NCBI RefSeq assembly: GCF_013426975.1
Contig: NZ_JACCPY010000001.1
Coordinates: 186,001-250,000 of the forward strand
Direction: 5' to 3'
Source of the DNA: Sphaerotilus sulfidivorans
GTDB lineage: Bacteria > Pseudomonadota > Gammaproteobacteria > Burkholderiales > Burkholderiaceae_C
DNA length: 64,000 nucleotides
The translations under genes and the position numbers were made by a program. Each line of letters begins with the position of its first letter. Within the stretch, counting starts at the first letter, position 1. Under the pieces are notes generated by a model, which saw only the letters and a program-made list of their open reading frames with translations, was not told where the DNA came from and searched no databases. Below are positions 8,296 through 17,408 of this stretch, in pieces.

Positions 8296-9032
8296 GCCCG
8301 AAGAGCTCGCCCAGCCCCAACCGCTCGCCCGGAGACGGCGCACGCATCCTGATCACCGAGGACGACGCCGAGGTGGCGCGGCTGCTCCAGACCGTGCTGC
8401 GCGACTTCGGCTTCGAAGCGCATCCGTGCCGCAGCGCCGCCGAGACCCGCCAGCAGCTCGCGCTGCAGGTGCCCGACCTGTGCATTCTCGACCTCGGCCT
8501 GCCCGACGGCGACGGCATGGAGCTGATGCAGGAGATCCAGCGCCGCCATGACTGCGGCCTGCTGATCCTGAGCGGTCGCGCCTGGATCGGCGACCGGGTC
8601 ATGGGCCTGGAGCTGGGCGCCGACGACTATGTCACCAAGCCCTTCGAGCCGCGCGAGCTGGTCGCGCGGGTGCGCAGCATCCTGCGCCGGCGCGGCCAGG
8701 GCAGCGACGAGCGCGGCCCGCAGCTGGCGCGCTTCGGCAACGGCTGGACCTTCCAGCCCGACACCAACCTGCTGCGCAGCGCCAGCGGCCAGGAATGGAC
8801 GCTGAGCTCGGGCGAGGCGCGGCTGCTGGCGACCTTCCTGCAGCGGCCCAACCGCATCCTCGCGCGCGAGCAGATCTGCGGCGACCCCGACCTCTCGCCG
8901 CTGGACCGCAGCATCGACGTGCGCATCTCGCGGCTGCGCCGCAAGATCGAGACCGATCCGCACAACCCGAAGATGATCCGCACCGTCTACGGCGCGGGCT
9001 ATCTCTTCGCCAGCGAGGTCAGCTGGAACTGA
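8292..9032 (+). CDS. OmpR/PhoB-family response regulator
   Basis: 246 residues: receiver domain (~17-130) with the acidic pair in ITEDD, phospho-acceptor D67 in CILDLGLPDGDG and Lys in VTKPF, then a winged-helix DNA-binding domain (~145-240) with the signature SIDVRISRLRRKIE and the final RTVYGAGYLF wing. It is a transcription factor activated by phosphorylation, probably by the hybrid kinase whose stop codon overlaps its start (ATGA). The last 14 bp overlap the end of convergent fdhD. Targets are unknown; the direct repeat upstream of the operon is a candidate site. Confidence 0.92.
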   Translation: MSPKSSPSPNRSPGDGARILITEDDAEVARLLQTVLRDFGFEAHPCRSAAETRQQLALQVPDLCILDLGLPDGDGMELMQEIQRRHDCGLLILSGRAWIGDRVMGLELGADDYVTKPFEPRELVARVRSILRRRGQGSDERGPQLARFGNGWTFQPDTNLLRSASGQEWTLSSGEARLLATFLQRPNRILAREQICGDPDLSPLDRSIDVRISRLRRKIETDPHNPKMIRTVYGAGYLFASEVSWN

Positions 9033-9903
9033 CCGGGGCCGGCGCCGGCGTCAGCAGCCGGCGGGCGTGGCTGTAGGCCACCGCCCGGTCGCCGCGCACG
9101 AAGCCGGCCAGCACCAGGCCGGCGGCCTCGGCGGTGCGCACCGCCAGCCCGGTCGGCGCCGACACCGCCGCCAGCAGGCCGAAGCCGGCATGCGCGGCCT
9201 TGTAGACCATCTCGTAGCTGGCGCGGCTGGTGACGACGACGAAGCCCGTGGCCGGATCGGTGCCGGCGCGTGCCAGCGCGCCGATCAGCTTGTCGAGCGC
9301 GTTGTGGCGGCCGACATCCTCGCGCACCGTCAGCACCTCGCCGTCGGGCGCGCACCAGGCGGCGGCGTGGGCCGCGCCGGTGGCCTTCTGCAGATGCTGG
9401 TGGCTCGGCAGCGCCGCCATCGCCCGCTCGAGCGCAGCAGCCTCGATCTCGATGCAGGCCGCCTCGCGACCCACCGGGCGCACCGCCTCGGCCAGGCTCT
9501 CGGTGCCGCACAGGCCGCAGCCGGTGCGCCCGGCCAGCGTGCGCCGGCGCTCCTTCAGCCGCATGAAGCAGCGCAGCGTCACCTTCAGTTCCACCGACAG
9601 GCCGCGCTCGGTGGTGCCAGCCAGCGCGACGCTCTCGCCCAGGTCGGCGGGCAGGATCTCGGCATCGAGCAGGTCGTCGGGCGAATCGATGATGCCCTCC
9701 GACAGCGAGAAGCCCAGCGCGAAGTCCTCCAGGTCGGCCGGCGAGGCCAGCATCACCGCATGCGAGATGCCGTTGTAGACCAGCGCGACCGGCAGTTCCT
9801 CGGCCAGCGTCTCGACATGCGGCTCGCGCCGGCCGGCCTGCAGGCGCTCGACCGGCCGGGTTCCGGTCGGATCGGGCAGGGATTCGTGATCGTCTTCATG
9901 CAT
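9019..9903 (-). CDS. fdhD: FdhD/FdsC sulfurtransferase for formate dehydrogenase maturation
   Basis: 294 residues. FdhD accepts sulfur from a cysteine desulfurase and passes it to the bis-MGD molybdenum cofactor; without the sulfido ligand formate dehydrogenase is inactive. The persulfide-carrying pair C129-G-L-C132 (CGLCG) is present, as are the family blocks LEDFALGFSLSEGII, REDVGRHNALDKLIG and TSRASYEMVYKAAHAGF. In Fds-type operons this protein is often called FdsC and sits next to fdsD. Here it is on the same strand as fdsGBAD but about 4.3 kb beyond fdsD, separated by three opposite-strand genes, so it needs its own promoter (131-bp gap upstream). Confidence 0.95.
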   Translation of the reverse strand: MHEDDHESLPDPTGTRPVERLQAGRREPHVETLAEELPVALVYNGISHAVMLASPADLEDFALGFSLSEGIIDSPDDLLDAEILPADLGESVALAGTTERGLSVELKVTLRCFMRLKERRRTLAGRTGCGLCGTESLAEAVRPVGREAACIEIEAAALERAMAALPSHQHLQKATGAAHAAAWCAPDGEVLTVREDVGRHNALDKLIGALARAGTDPATGFVVVTSRASYEMVYKAAHAGFGLLAAVSAPTGLAVRTAEAAGLVLAGFVRGDRAVAYSHARRLLTPAPAPVSSS

Positions 9904-10034
9904 GGAAGCGATTCTGGCACCGGCATCGTGTCACGGTGTCGACGCGGAGATGTGCGACCGGATCCGGAAAAGCCCCTCGAATGGAGGATGATCGCGGGTT
10001 CGCAAGATCGATGCTCCGAAGTCCGGCCTGACGC

Positions 10035-10586
10035 ATGAAACCCCGCTGCTCCCTGTTCCTCGCCACCACGCTCGACGGCTACATCAGCCGCCCCGACGGA
10101 CGCATCGACTGGCTCGACGAGGCCAACCGGCACATTCCGCCCGGCGAGGACTGCGGCACCGCCGACTTCCTGGCCACCGTCGACGCGGTGGTGATGGGCC
10201 GAGGCACCTTCGAGCTGCTGCTGGGCGATGGCATCTGGCCCTACGGCAGCCGGCCGGTGCGGGTGATGAGCCGCCGGCCGCTGGCCATTCCCGAGGCGCT
10301 GCGCGCCACCGTGCAGGCCAGCGCGGCCACCCCGAAGGCGGTGCTCGAGGAGCTGGGCCGGCTCGGCGCGCGCCATGTCTATGTCGACGGCGCGCGGCTG
10401 CTGGCCGCCTTCCTCGCCGAGCGCCTGGTCGACGAGATCACGCTGACGGTGGTGCCGGTGCTGATCGGCCAGGGCCGGCCGCTGGGCGGGCCGCTGCAGG
10501 CCGACCTGAAGCTCGCGCTGGTGTCGACCCGCGCCTACGGCTTCGGCTTCGTGCAGCAGCGCTACCGGATCGACGCCACCGGCTGA
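10035..10586 (+). CDS. RibD C-terminal/dihydrofolate-reductase-like protein
   Basis: 183 residues. Fold markers of the RibD-C/DHFR-like family: FLATTLDGYISRPDGRIDWL at the N-terminus, then VDAVVMGRGTFE, VMSRRPL and HVYVDGARLLAAFLAERLVDEITLTVVPVLIGQG. Such small stand-alone proteins (YyaP/YwjB-like) are presumed NADPH-dependent reductases, but substrates are mostly unknown and this is not the cell's main folA. It is transcribed away from fdhD and followed by a hairpin, which suggests a single-gene transcript. No flavin or folate gene is adjacent. Confidence 0.82.
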   Translation: MKPRCSLFLATTLDGYISRPDGRIDWLDEANRHIPPGEDCGTADFLATVDAVVMGRGTFELLLGDGIWPYGSRPVRVMSRRPLAIPEALRATVQASAATPKAVLEELGRLGARHVYVDGARLLAAFLAERLVDEITLTVVPVLIGQGRPLGGPLQADLKLALVSTRAYGFGFVQQRYRIDATG

Positions 10587-10625
10587 TGTCTTCAGCCCGG
10601 GCCCCGGGTCCGGAGCGTGACATTC

Positions 10626-10648
10626 TTCGCGGCAACACCCGCCGCGAA
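10626..10648 (+). terminator. hairpin downstream of the RibD-C-like gene
   Basis: A perfect 8-bp inverted repeat (TTCGCGGC / GCCGCGAA) with a 7-nt loop begins 40 bp after the stop codon. There is no T-run behind it, so it may be a weak or Rho-assisted terminator, or an operator for the protease gene starting at 10735. Confidence 0.4.
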
Positions 10649-10734
10649 CCCCACCGGGGCCGCAACCGGAAAAGCCGGGAATTCACTTTCTTTTGCGCGG
10701 ATCGAAATCCTCTGATCGCCCCGAGGAGATCGAG

Positions 10735-12399
10735 ATGCCAGAGAAGTCCGACTGCGCCCTCGCCCAGATCCGTCACCGCCACCGCCCCCGATCCCACCCC
10801 TTGTCCCCCACCCTGGCCACGCTGGGGCTGGTCCTGCTGCTGTCCGCCTGCGGTGGCGGCGAGGACGGGAGCACGCCCCAGGCCTCTGGCCGCGAGCCGC
10901 AGCGGCTGATCGTGCAGCTGCACCCGGCCGCGCTCGCCGCCGATGAGGCCGGCAGGGCCCGAGCGCTGCAGACCGCAGCCGGCACGCTGCAGCAGCGCAC
11001 CGAGGCGGCCATCCAGGCCCAGAGCCTGCGGCTGCTGGGCCCGGGCGGCCCGCGGGCCGGACTGCATTTCTCGCGCATCTGGCCCGGCTTCACCGTCGAA
11101 GTGCCCGGGCACGAGGCGCAGGCGCTGCAGCAGCGCCTCGCGCAGGATCCGGCGGTACTGTCGGTGCGGCCCGACACGCTGGCCTCGACCGGACAGACCG
11201 TCTCCGAGCGCACGCTGAGCGAGTTCGGCCACTGGGGCCTGGACCGCATCGACCAGCGCCGGCTGCCGCTGAACCAGCGTCTGACCACCTCGGCACGCGG
11301 ACAGGGCGTGACCGTCTTCGTGCTCGACTCCGGCATTTCCGCTCATCAGCAGTTCGGCGAGCGCCTGGCGCCCGGCACCGACTACATCCGCGACGGCTAC
11401 GGCAGCGCCGACTGCCGCGGCCACGGCACCCATGTGGCCGGCACGATCGGCGGCAGTCTGGCCGGGGTGGCGCCGGGCGCAACGCTGGTGTCGGTGCGGG
11501 TGCTGGGCTGCAACGGTTCGGGGCCGATCAGCAAGGTGCTGGCCGGCATCGACTGGATCCTGAACCGTCAGGAACGCCCGGCCGTGGTCAACATGAGCCT
11601 GGGCGCGGATGCCCACCCGATGCTGGACGACGCGGTGCGCAGCCTGCTGCTGGCGGGCTTCCATGTGGTGGTGTCGGCCGGCAACGAGAACAGCAATGCC
11701 TGCCTGCGCTCGCCGGCGCGGGTGCCGGGCGCGATCACGGTCGGCGCCAGCGACAACACGGACAAGCGCGCGGTCTTCTCGAATTTCGGCAGCTGCGTCG
11801 ACCTGCTGGCGCCAGGCCAGTGGGTGTCGGCACCGGACTGGCGCAGCCAGACCGCGGAGCGCATGCTCAGCGGCACCTCGATGGCGGCACCGCATGTGGC
11901 CGGCACGCTGGCGCTGCTGCTGGAGTCCCGCCCGACGCTGACCCCGACGCAGCTGACGCAGCAGCTGCTGGCGCAGTCCACCCCGTCGGTGCTGGCGCAG
12001 CTCTCGGGCAGTCCGAACCGGCTGCTGTTCGCGGGCAGCGCCACCGCCCTGAAGTTCCCGCCTGCGCACGAGCTGAACATCGGCCTGCTGCAGGGCGACA
12101 CCGCCATCAGCCGGGGCCGCTGGACCGCACGCGCCACGGTGCGCGTCGTCAACGCCAGCGGCAAGCCGATGGGCGGCGTCAAGGTCAGCGGCCTGTTCCA
12201 GGGGGCAAGCGCACCGGTGAGCTGCAGCACGGCAGCCAGCGGCCTGTGCACGCTGGTCTCGCTGCCGCAGGGTGCCGATATGGCCCGGCTGTCGGTCGCC
12301 GTGAAGGCGCTCGAAGGCGCAGCCTTCACCTACCGGCGCGAGCGCGACCAGGCCCGCGCGATCACGATCCAGCGGCCGGGCGTGCTGGCGCCGCGCTGA
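10735..12399 (+). CDS. subtilisin-like (S8) serine protease, lipoprotein, copy 1
   Basis: 554 residues. Lipobox LLLSAC with acyl-Cys C39, followed by GGGEDG. A ~100-residue I9-like propeptide region (~55-150) precedes the S8 domain (~185-440). The catalytic triad is complete: D198 (VFVLDSGIS), H230 ([11 protein letters not shown]) and S382 ([12 protein letters not shown]), with oxyanion-hole Asn in SAGNEN. The proteinase-K-like layout carries extra cysteines. A ~100-residue C-terminal beta domain (from ~445) has two cysteines. The start is chosen by GAGGAGA 6 bp upstream. The mature enzyme should be anchored to a membrane facing the periplasm or cell surface. A paralog follows after 110 bp. 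Confidence 0.9.
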   Translation: MPEKSDCALAQIRHRHRPRSHPLSPTLATLGLVLLLSACGGGEDGSTPQASGREPQRLIVQLHPAALAADEAGRARALQTAAGTLQQRTEAAIQAQSLRLLGPGGPRAGLHFSRIWPGFTVEVPGHEAQALQQRLAQDPAVLSVRPDTLASTGQTVSERTLSEFGHWGLDRIDQRRLPLNQRLTTSARGQGVTVFVLDSGISAHQQFGERLAPGTDYIRDGYGSADCRGHGTHVAGTIGGSLAGVAPGATLVSVRVLGCNGSGPISKVLAGIDWILNRQERPAVVNMSLGADAHPMLDDAVRSLLLAGFHVVVSAGNENSNACLRSPARVPGAITVGASDNTDKRAVFSNFGSCVDLLAPGQWVSAPDWRSQTAERMLSGTSMAAPHVAGTLALLLESRPTLTPTQLTQQLLAQSTPSVLAQLSGSPNRLLFAGSATALKFPPAHELNIGLLQGDTAISRGRWTARATVRVVNASGKPMGGVKVSGLFQGASAPVSCSTAASGLCTLVSLPQGADMARLSVAVKALEGAAFTYRRERDQARAITIQRPGVLAPR

Positions 12400-12509
12400 G
12401 CACACACCACCGACGTCGAGCAGGAAACCGGGACACACCGGCCTGCCGCACGCCAGGACACATCCACCCGGCCGGCCGATGCCCGGCCCGACTCCCAGGG
12501 AGTTCCTTG

Positions 12510-14228
12510 ATGATCTCGACCCTGACATCGCCGCGACCGATGCGGCGACGCCCCGCCATCCGGCCCGTGCCCGGCCTGCTGTGCAGCCTTGTGTCCGCGC
12601 TGCTGCTGAGCGCCTGCGGCGGTTCGGCGCCGGAGGACCCGCCGGCGACACCCACGTCGGACACGCTCGGCGACACCGTGCGCCATCTGGTGCTGCTCAA
12701 CGAAGCCGCGGTGGCCGGATCGGACCGGATGCGCCAGGCCCGCACGCTGGCCGTCCCGACCGCCGAGGACACGCCCACGGCACGCACAGCCGCCACGGTG
12801 CGAGCCTTGGGGCAGCGACTGATCGCCGGCACCGCAGAGGCCCGCATCGACGCGGTGCTCACGCATGTGGCCCAGGGGCTGATCGTCGAGGTGCCGGCCG
12901 CACGGTCAGCCGCACTGACGCAGCAGCTTCTGGCCGATCCTGCGGTGCTGTCGGTCGCTCTGGACCTGCCGATCCAGGCCGAGGTCGAGCCCCTGTCCGT
13001 CGAAAGTGCCGCAGCCACGCTGGACACGACCGTCAACCAGAGCGTCGCCGACCTGTGGGGGCTGGACCGCATCGACCAGCGCAAGCTGCCCTTGAACAGC
13101 ACGCTGGTGCGGCGTCCGGCACTCGACGGCACCGGGGTGACCGCCTATGTGATCGATTCGGGCGTGTCGAACCATGTCGAACTGCAAGGGCGACTCGGCA
13201 CAGGCCGGGGCTTCGATGTCAGCACCAGCGGCACCGACTGCAACGGGCACGGCACCCATGTCGCCGGCACGATCGCCGGCAAGACCACCGGCGTGGCCCC
13301 GGGCGCGCGCATCGTGTCGCTGCGGGTGCTGGGCTGCAAGGGCAGCGGCTACGCCAGCAGCGTGCTCAAGGCCCTCGACTGGGTGCTGGCCAACGGCGTG
13401 CGGCCGGCGGTGGTCAACCTCAGCCTGGGCATCGACGGCTCACTGAGCTGGATCACCGACGCGGTCAAGCGCCTGACCGATGCCGGCTTCGTGGTCGTCG
13501 TCTCGGCGGGCAACGCCCAGAAGCCGGCCTGCCAGCAGTCGCCGGCCTCGGCGCCAGACGCGCTGACGGTGGCGGCGAGCACCTATCTCGACAGCCGTGC
13601 CAGCTACTCCAACTTCGGCAGCTGCGTCGATCTGTTCGCGCCAGGCTCGTCGATCAAGGGTCCGGCCCATCCAGGGTCCCGAGCCTACATCTACAAGAGC
13701 GGCACCTCGATGGCCTCGCCGCATGTGGCCGGTGCGGCAGCCCTGCTGCTGCAGCGTCATCCCTCGATGAGCGCACGCCAGGTCAGCGCCGAGCTGATCC
13801 GGCAGTCGACACCCGACCTCATCACCCAGGCCGGCACCGAGACGCCCAACCGGCTGCTGCATATCAGCGCACTGCATGCGGTCGAACTGCCGATATCGAC
13901 CGATCTGCGACTGCTGCCACCGACCGGCACGGTGAGCGCTCAGCGTCAGCGTGGCCAGCTGGTGCGCTGGCAGGCCAGGATCACGCTGGCCGTGCACACG
14001 CCGCAGGGCCAGCCGGTGGCCGGCGTCCGAATGGAGGGCCGCTACAGCCATCTGGACAAGCGCATCACCTGCACCACCAGCGCTCAGGGGCTTTGCCTGC
14101 TCGACACCGGCACCCTGCCTCGAACGCTGGCGTCCACCACCTTCGCGGTGTCGAGCCTCAGCCATGCGACCATGAGCTGGCGCCCGGCCGATCCGCTGGC
14201 GGCCAGCCTCACGCTGGCTCGGCCCTGA
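12510..14228 (+). CDS. subtilisin-like (S8) serine protease, lipoprotein, copy 2
   Basis: 572 residues, a paralog of the upstream gene with the same architecture. Lipobox LLLSAC with acyl-Cys C36; propeptide-like region (~55-160); S8 domain with full triad D216 (AYVIDSGVS), H247 ([11 protein letters not shown]) and S400 (SGTSMASPHVAG); C-terminal beta domain from ~460. The phrases [14 protein letters not shown] and [13 protein letters not shown] are shared with copy 1, showing tandem duplication followed by strong divergence of propeptide and tail. AGGGAG 8 bp upstream supports the start. Its end overlaps convergent fdsD by 20 bp. The substrate is unknown. Confidence 0.9.
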   Translation: MISTLTSPRPMRRRPAIRPVPGLLCSLVSALLLSACGGSAPEDPPATPTSDTLGDTVRHLVLLNEAAVAGSDRMRQARTLAVPTAEDTPTARTAATVRALGQRLIAGTAEARIDAVLTHVAQGLIVEVPAARSAALTQQLLADPAVLSVALDLPIQAEVEPLSVESAAATLDTTVNQSVADLWGLDRIDQRKLPLNSTLVRRPALDGTGVTAYVIDSGVSNHVELQGRLGTGRGFDVSTSGTDCNGHGTHVAGTIAGKTTGVAPGARIVSLRVLGCKGSGYASSVLKALDWVLANGVRPAVVNLSLGIDGSLSWITDAVKRLTDAGFVVVVSAGNAQKPACQQSPASAPDALTVAASTYLDSRASYSNFGSCVDLFAPGSSIKGPAHPGSRAYIYKSGTSMASPHVAGAAALLLQRHPSMSARQVSAELIRQSTPDLITQAGTETPNRLLHISALHAVELPISTDLRLLPPTGTVSAQRQRGQLVRWQARITLAVHTPQGQPVAGVRMEGRYSHLDKRITCTTSAQGLCLLDTGTLPRTLASTTFAVSSLSHATMSWRPADPLAASLTLARP

Positions 14229-14475
14229 GCGCCGGATCGAGCCGTCCACGCCGCGTCAGCACCGCCTCGCGCACCAGCGGCGCCAGACCCTCGCCCTGCG
14301 CGGCGCCGTCGAGGTGGGCATAGAGCGCGCGGCGCATGCGCGGCTCCCAGAACTTCGCCAGGTGCTGGGCGATGCCGTCGAGCGCATCCTCTCGCTCGGG
14401 AAAGGCAGCGAAGAACTCGCCGATGCGGTTGGCCAGCCGCACCAGCGTGGCGGCGGTGTCGACGGTGGGGCTCAT
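14209..14475 (-). CDS. fdsD: FdsD, delta subunit of NAD-dependent formate dehydrogenase
   Basis: 88 residues. A small protein typical of the last position of fds operons, associated with the soluble Mo formate dehydrogenase. It keeps the family pattern LVRLANRIGEFFAAFPEREDALDGIAQHLAKFWEPRMRRAL. Its exact role is uncertain (assembly or stability). The start codon overlaps the fdsA stop (ATGA), and the 3' end overlaps the convergent protease gene by 20 bp, so there is no space for a conventional terminator between the two. Confidence 0.93.
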   Translation of the reverse strand: MSPTVDTAATLVRLANRIGEFFAAFPEREDALDGIAQHLAKFWEPRMRRALYAHLDGAAQGEGLAPLVREAVLTRRGRLDPALRAEPA

Positions 14476-17408
14476 CGGGCGTGCTCCGGCAGCAGGCCAT
14501 GCTGCAGACGGTCGAAGTCGGAGAAGTCGCGCTGCCAGCGTGCGGGCTGCGTGACCCGCGCCACCTGCACCGCAGTCACCTTGTACTCGGGACAGTTGGT
14601 CGCCCAGTCGCTCGAATCCGTGGTGATGACATTGGCGCCGGACTCGGGGAAGTGGAACGTCGTGTAGACCACCCCGGGCTGCACCCGCTCGGTGACGGTG
14701 GCGCGCAGCACCGTCTCGCCGGCGCGGCTCGTGATGCCGACCCAGTCGCCGTTCTGGACGCCGCGCTCCTCGGCGTCATGCGGGTGGATCTCCAGCCGGT
14801 CCTCCTCGTGCCAGCGGCTGTTCTCGGTGCGCCGTGTCTGGGCGCCGACGTTGTACTGGCTGAGCACCCGACCGGTGGTGAGGATCAGCGGGAAGCGGCG
14901 CGTCACCTTCTCGTCCGTCGCCACATACTGCGTCGGCAGGAAGCGCCCCTTGCCGCGCACGAACCGGTCGACGTGCATGATCGCCGTGCCCGCTTCGTCG
15001 GTCGTCTCGTTGCACGGCCACTGCACGCTGCCCAGACGCTCGATCTTCTCGAAGCTCACGCCCGCGAAGCTGGGGGTGAGCGCGGCGATCTCGTCCATGA
15101 TCTGCGACGGGTGGCTGTAGTGCATCGGATAGCCGAGCGCGTTCGCGAAGGCCTGCGTCACCTCCCAGTCCGCCTTGCCGGAGAGCGGCGGCATCACCTG
15201 GCGCACGCGGCTGATGCGGCGCTCGGCGTTGGTGAAGGTGCCGTCCTTCTCCAGGAAGGAGGCGCCCGGCAGGAAGACATGCGCGTACTTGGCGGTCTCG
15301 TTCAGGAAGATGTCCTGCACGACCACGCATTCCATCGCCGAGAGCGCCGCCGCGACATGCTGCGTGTTCGGGTCGGACTGCGCCGGGTCTTCGCCCTGCA
15401 CGTAGAGCGCCTTGAACGAGCCTTCGAGCGCCGCGTCCAGCATGTTCGGGATGCGCAGACCCGGCTCCGGGTTCAGCGTCACGCCCCAGGCCGCCTCGAA
15501 CTGGCTGCGCACCGTCGAGTCGCTGATGTGGCGGTAGCCGGGCAGCTCGTGCGGGAAGCTGCCCATGTCGCACGAGCCCTGCACGTTGTTCTGGCCGCGC
15601 AGCGGGTTCACGCCCACGCCCTCGCGCCCGACCATGCCGCAGGCCATTGCGAGGTTGGCGATGCCGATCACCATCGTCGAGCCTTGCGCATGTTCGGTGA
15701 CGCCGAGGCCGTAGAAGATCGCGCTGTTGCCCTGGCCGCCGCGTCCACCGCCCGCGTAAAGCCGCGCCGCGCCACGCACGAGCTCGGCCGGCACGCCGCT
15801 GACCTGCTCGAACGCTTCGGGCGAGTTCTCGGGTTTCGACACGAACTCGCGCCACTGCTGGAAGCTCTTCGGGTCGCAGCGCTCGGCGACGTAAGCCTCG
15901 TTCACCAGCCCTTCGGTGACGATCACATGCGCCAGCGCGGTGATGACAGCCACATTGGTGCCGGGTTTCAGCTGCAGGTGGAAGTCAGCCTTGATGTGCG
16001 GCGCGTCCACCAGGTCGATGCGGCGCGGGTCGACGACGATCAGCCGCGCGCCCTGGCGCAGCCGCTTCTTCAGCCGCGAGGCGAACACCGGGTGGCCTTC
16101 GCTCGGGTTGGCGCCGATGACCATCACCACGTCGGTGTGCTCGACCGACTTGAAGGTCTGCGTGCCGGCCGAGGTGCCGTAGGTCTGGCCGAGGCCGTAG
16201 CCGGTCGGGCTGTGGCAGACGCGGGCGCAGGTGTCGACGTTGTTGGTGCCGAAGGCGGCGCGGATCAGCTTCTGCACGAGGTAGGTTTCCTCGTTGGTGC
16301 AGCGGCTTGACGTGATGCCGCCGACCGAATCGCGGCCGTAGGTCGACTGGATGCGGCGGAACTCGCCCGCGGCGTGGCTCAAGGCCTCGTCCCAGCTCAC
16401 CTCGCGCCACGGGTCGGTGATCTTGTCGCGGATCATCGGCCGGGTCAGGCGGTCCTTGTGCGTCGCGTAGCCCCAGGCGAAGCGGCCCTTGATGCAGCTG
16501 TGCCCCTCGTTGGCCTTGCCGTCCTTCCAGGGCAGCATGCGCACGACCTGCGTGCCCTTCATCTCGGCCTTGAACGAGCAGCCCACGCCGCAGTAGGCGC
16601 AGGTGGTGATGACGCTGTGCTCGGGCTGGCCGAGTTCGATCACCGTCTTCTCGGTCAGCGTCGCGGTCGGGCAGGCCTGCACGCAGGCGCCGCAGGAGAC
16701 GCACTCGCTCTGCATGAACGGCTCGTCCATGCCCGGCGACACCCGCGACTCGAAGCCCCGACCCGAGATGGTCAGCGCGAACGTGCCCTGCACCTCCTCG
16801 CAGGCGCGCACGCAGCGGTTGCAGACGATGCACTTGCTCGGGTCGTAGGTGAAGTACGGGTTGGATTCGTCCTTGGCGTGCGCCAGATGGTGGCGGCCGG
16901 TGATGCCGGCCACCGCGCGGTCGCCGACGCCATAGCGCACATTGCGCACACCGACCACGCCGGCCTGGGTCTGCAGCTCGCAGTCGCCGTTGGCGGCGCA
17001 GGTCAGGCAGTCGAGCGGATGGTCGCTGAGGTAGAGCTCCATCACGCCCTGGCGCAGCTTCTGCAGCCGCGGGCTCTGGGTGCGCACCGTCATGCCGGCC
17101 TCGGCCGGCGTGGTGCAGGACGCCGGCGTGCCGCGCCGGCCCTCGATCTCGACCAGGCAGAGCCGGCACGAGCCGAAGGGCTCGAGACTGTCGGTGGCGC
17201 AGAGCTTGGGCACCTGGATGCCGGCGTCGATCGCCGCGCGCATCAGCGAGGTGCCCTGCGGCACGGTGACCTGGAAGCCGTCGATGCTGAGCGTGACGGT
17301 CTCGGTGGCGCGGCTGGCCGGCGTGCCGCGGTCGATCTCGGGCTGGCGGCAGGCGTCCAGCGTCCTGATCGTCGAGATCGCCTGGATCGGGATGACAGGG
17401 TGGTTCAT
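14472..17408 (-). CDS. fdsA: FdsA, catalytic alpha subunit of NAD-dependent formate dehydrogenase
   Basis: 978 residues. It oxidises formate to CO2 at a bis-MGD molybdenum site and passes electrons along Fe-S clusters to FdsB. N-terminal NuoG-like part: 2Fe-2S ligands C70/C81/C84/C98; His-Cys3 4Fe-4S cluster at H130/C134/C137/C143; two ferredoxin-type clusters (C193-C203 and C236-C246). Catalytic part: 4Fe-4S motif C270/C273/C277/C305, then Mo ligand C398 in CARVCHSPTGYG (Cys, not selenocysteine). The C-terminal molybdopterin dinucleotide-binding domain begins near FPLILTTGRVLSQYN. ATGA overlaps join it to both fdsB and fdsD. Confidence 0.97.
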   Translation of the reverse strand: MNHPVIPIQAISTIRTLDACRQPEIDRGTPASRATETVTLSIDGFQVTVPQGTSLMRAAIDAGIQVPKLCATDSLEPFGSCRLCLVEIEGRRGTPASCTTPAEAGMTVRTQSPRLQKLRQGVMELYLSDHPLDCLTCAANGDCELQTQAGVVGVRNVRYGVGDRAVAGITGRHHLAHAKDESNPYFTYDPSKCIVCNRCVRACEEVQGTFALTISGRGFESRVSPGMDEPFMQSECVSCGACVQACPTATLTEKTVIELGQPEHSVITTCAYCGVGCSFKAEMKGTQVVRMLPWKDGKANEGHSCIKGRFAWGYATHKDRLTRPMIRDKITDPWREVSWDEALSHAAGEFRRIQSTYGRDSVGGITSSRCTNEETYLVQKLIRAAFGTNNVDTCARVCHSPTGYGLGQTYGTSAGTQTFKSVEHTDVVMVIGANPSEGHPVFASRLKKRLRQGARLIVVDPRRIDLVDAPHIKADFHLQLKPGTNVAVITALAHVIVTEGLVNEAYVAERCDPKSFQQWREFVSKPENSPEAFEQVSGVPAELVRGAARLYAGGGRGGQGNSAIFYGLGVTEHAQGSTMVIGIANLAMACGMVGREGVGVNPLRGQNNVQGSCDMGSFPHELPGYRHISDSTVRSQFEAAWGVTLNPEPGLRIPNMLDAALEGSFKALYVQGEDPAQSDPNTQHVAAALSAMECVVVQDIFLNETAKYAHVFLPGASFLEKDGTFTNAERRISRVRQVMPPLSGKADWEVTQAFANALGYPMHYSHPSQIMDEIAALTPSFAGVSFEKIERLGSVQWPCNETTDEAGTAIMHVDRFVRGKGRFLPTQYVATDEKVTRRFPLILTTGRVLSQYNVGAQTRRTENSRWHEEDRLEIHPHDAEERGVQNGDWVGITSRAGETVLRATVTERVQPGVVYTTFHFPESGANVITTDSSDWATNCPEYKVTAVQVARVTQPARWQRDFSDFDRLQHGLLPEHAR

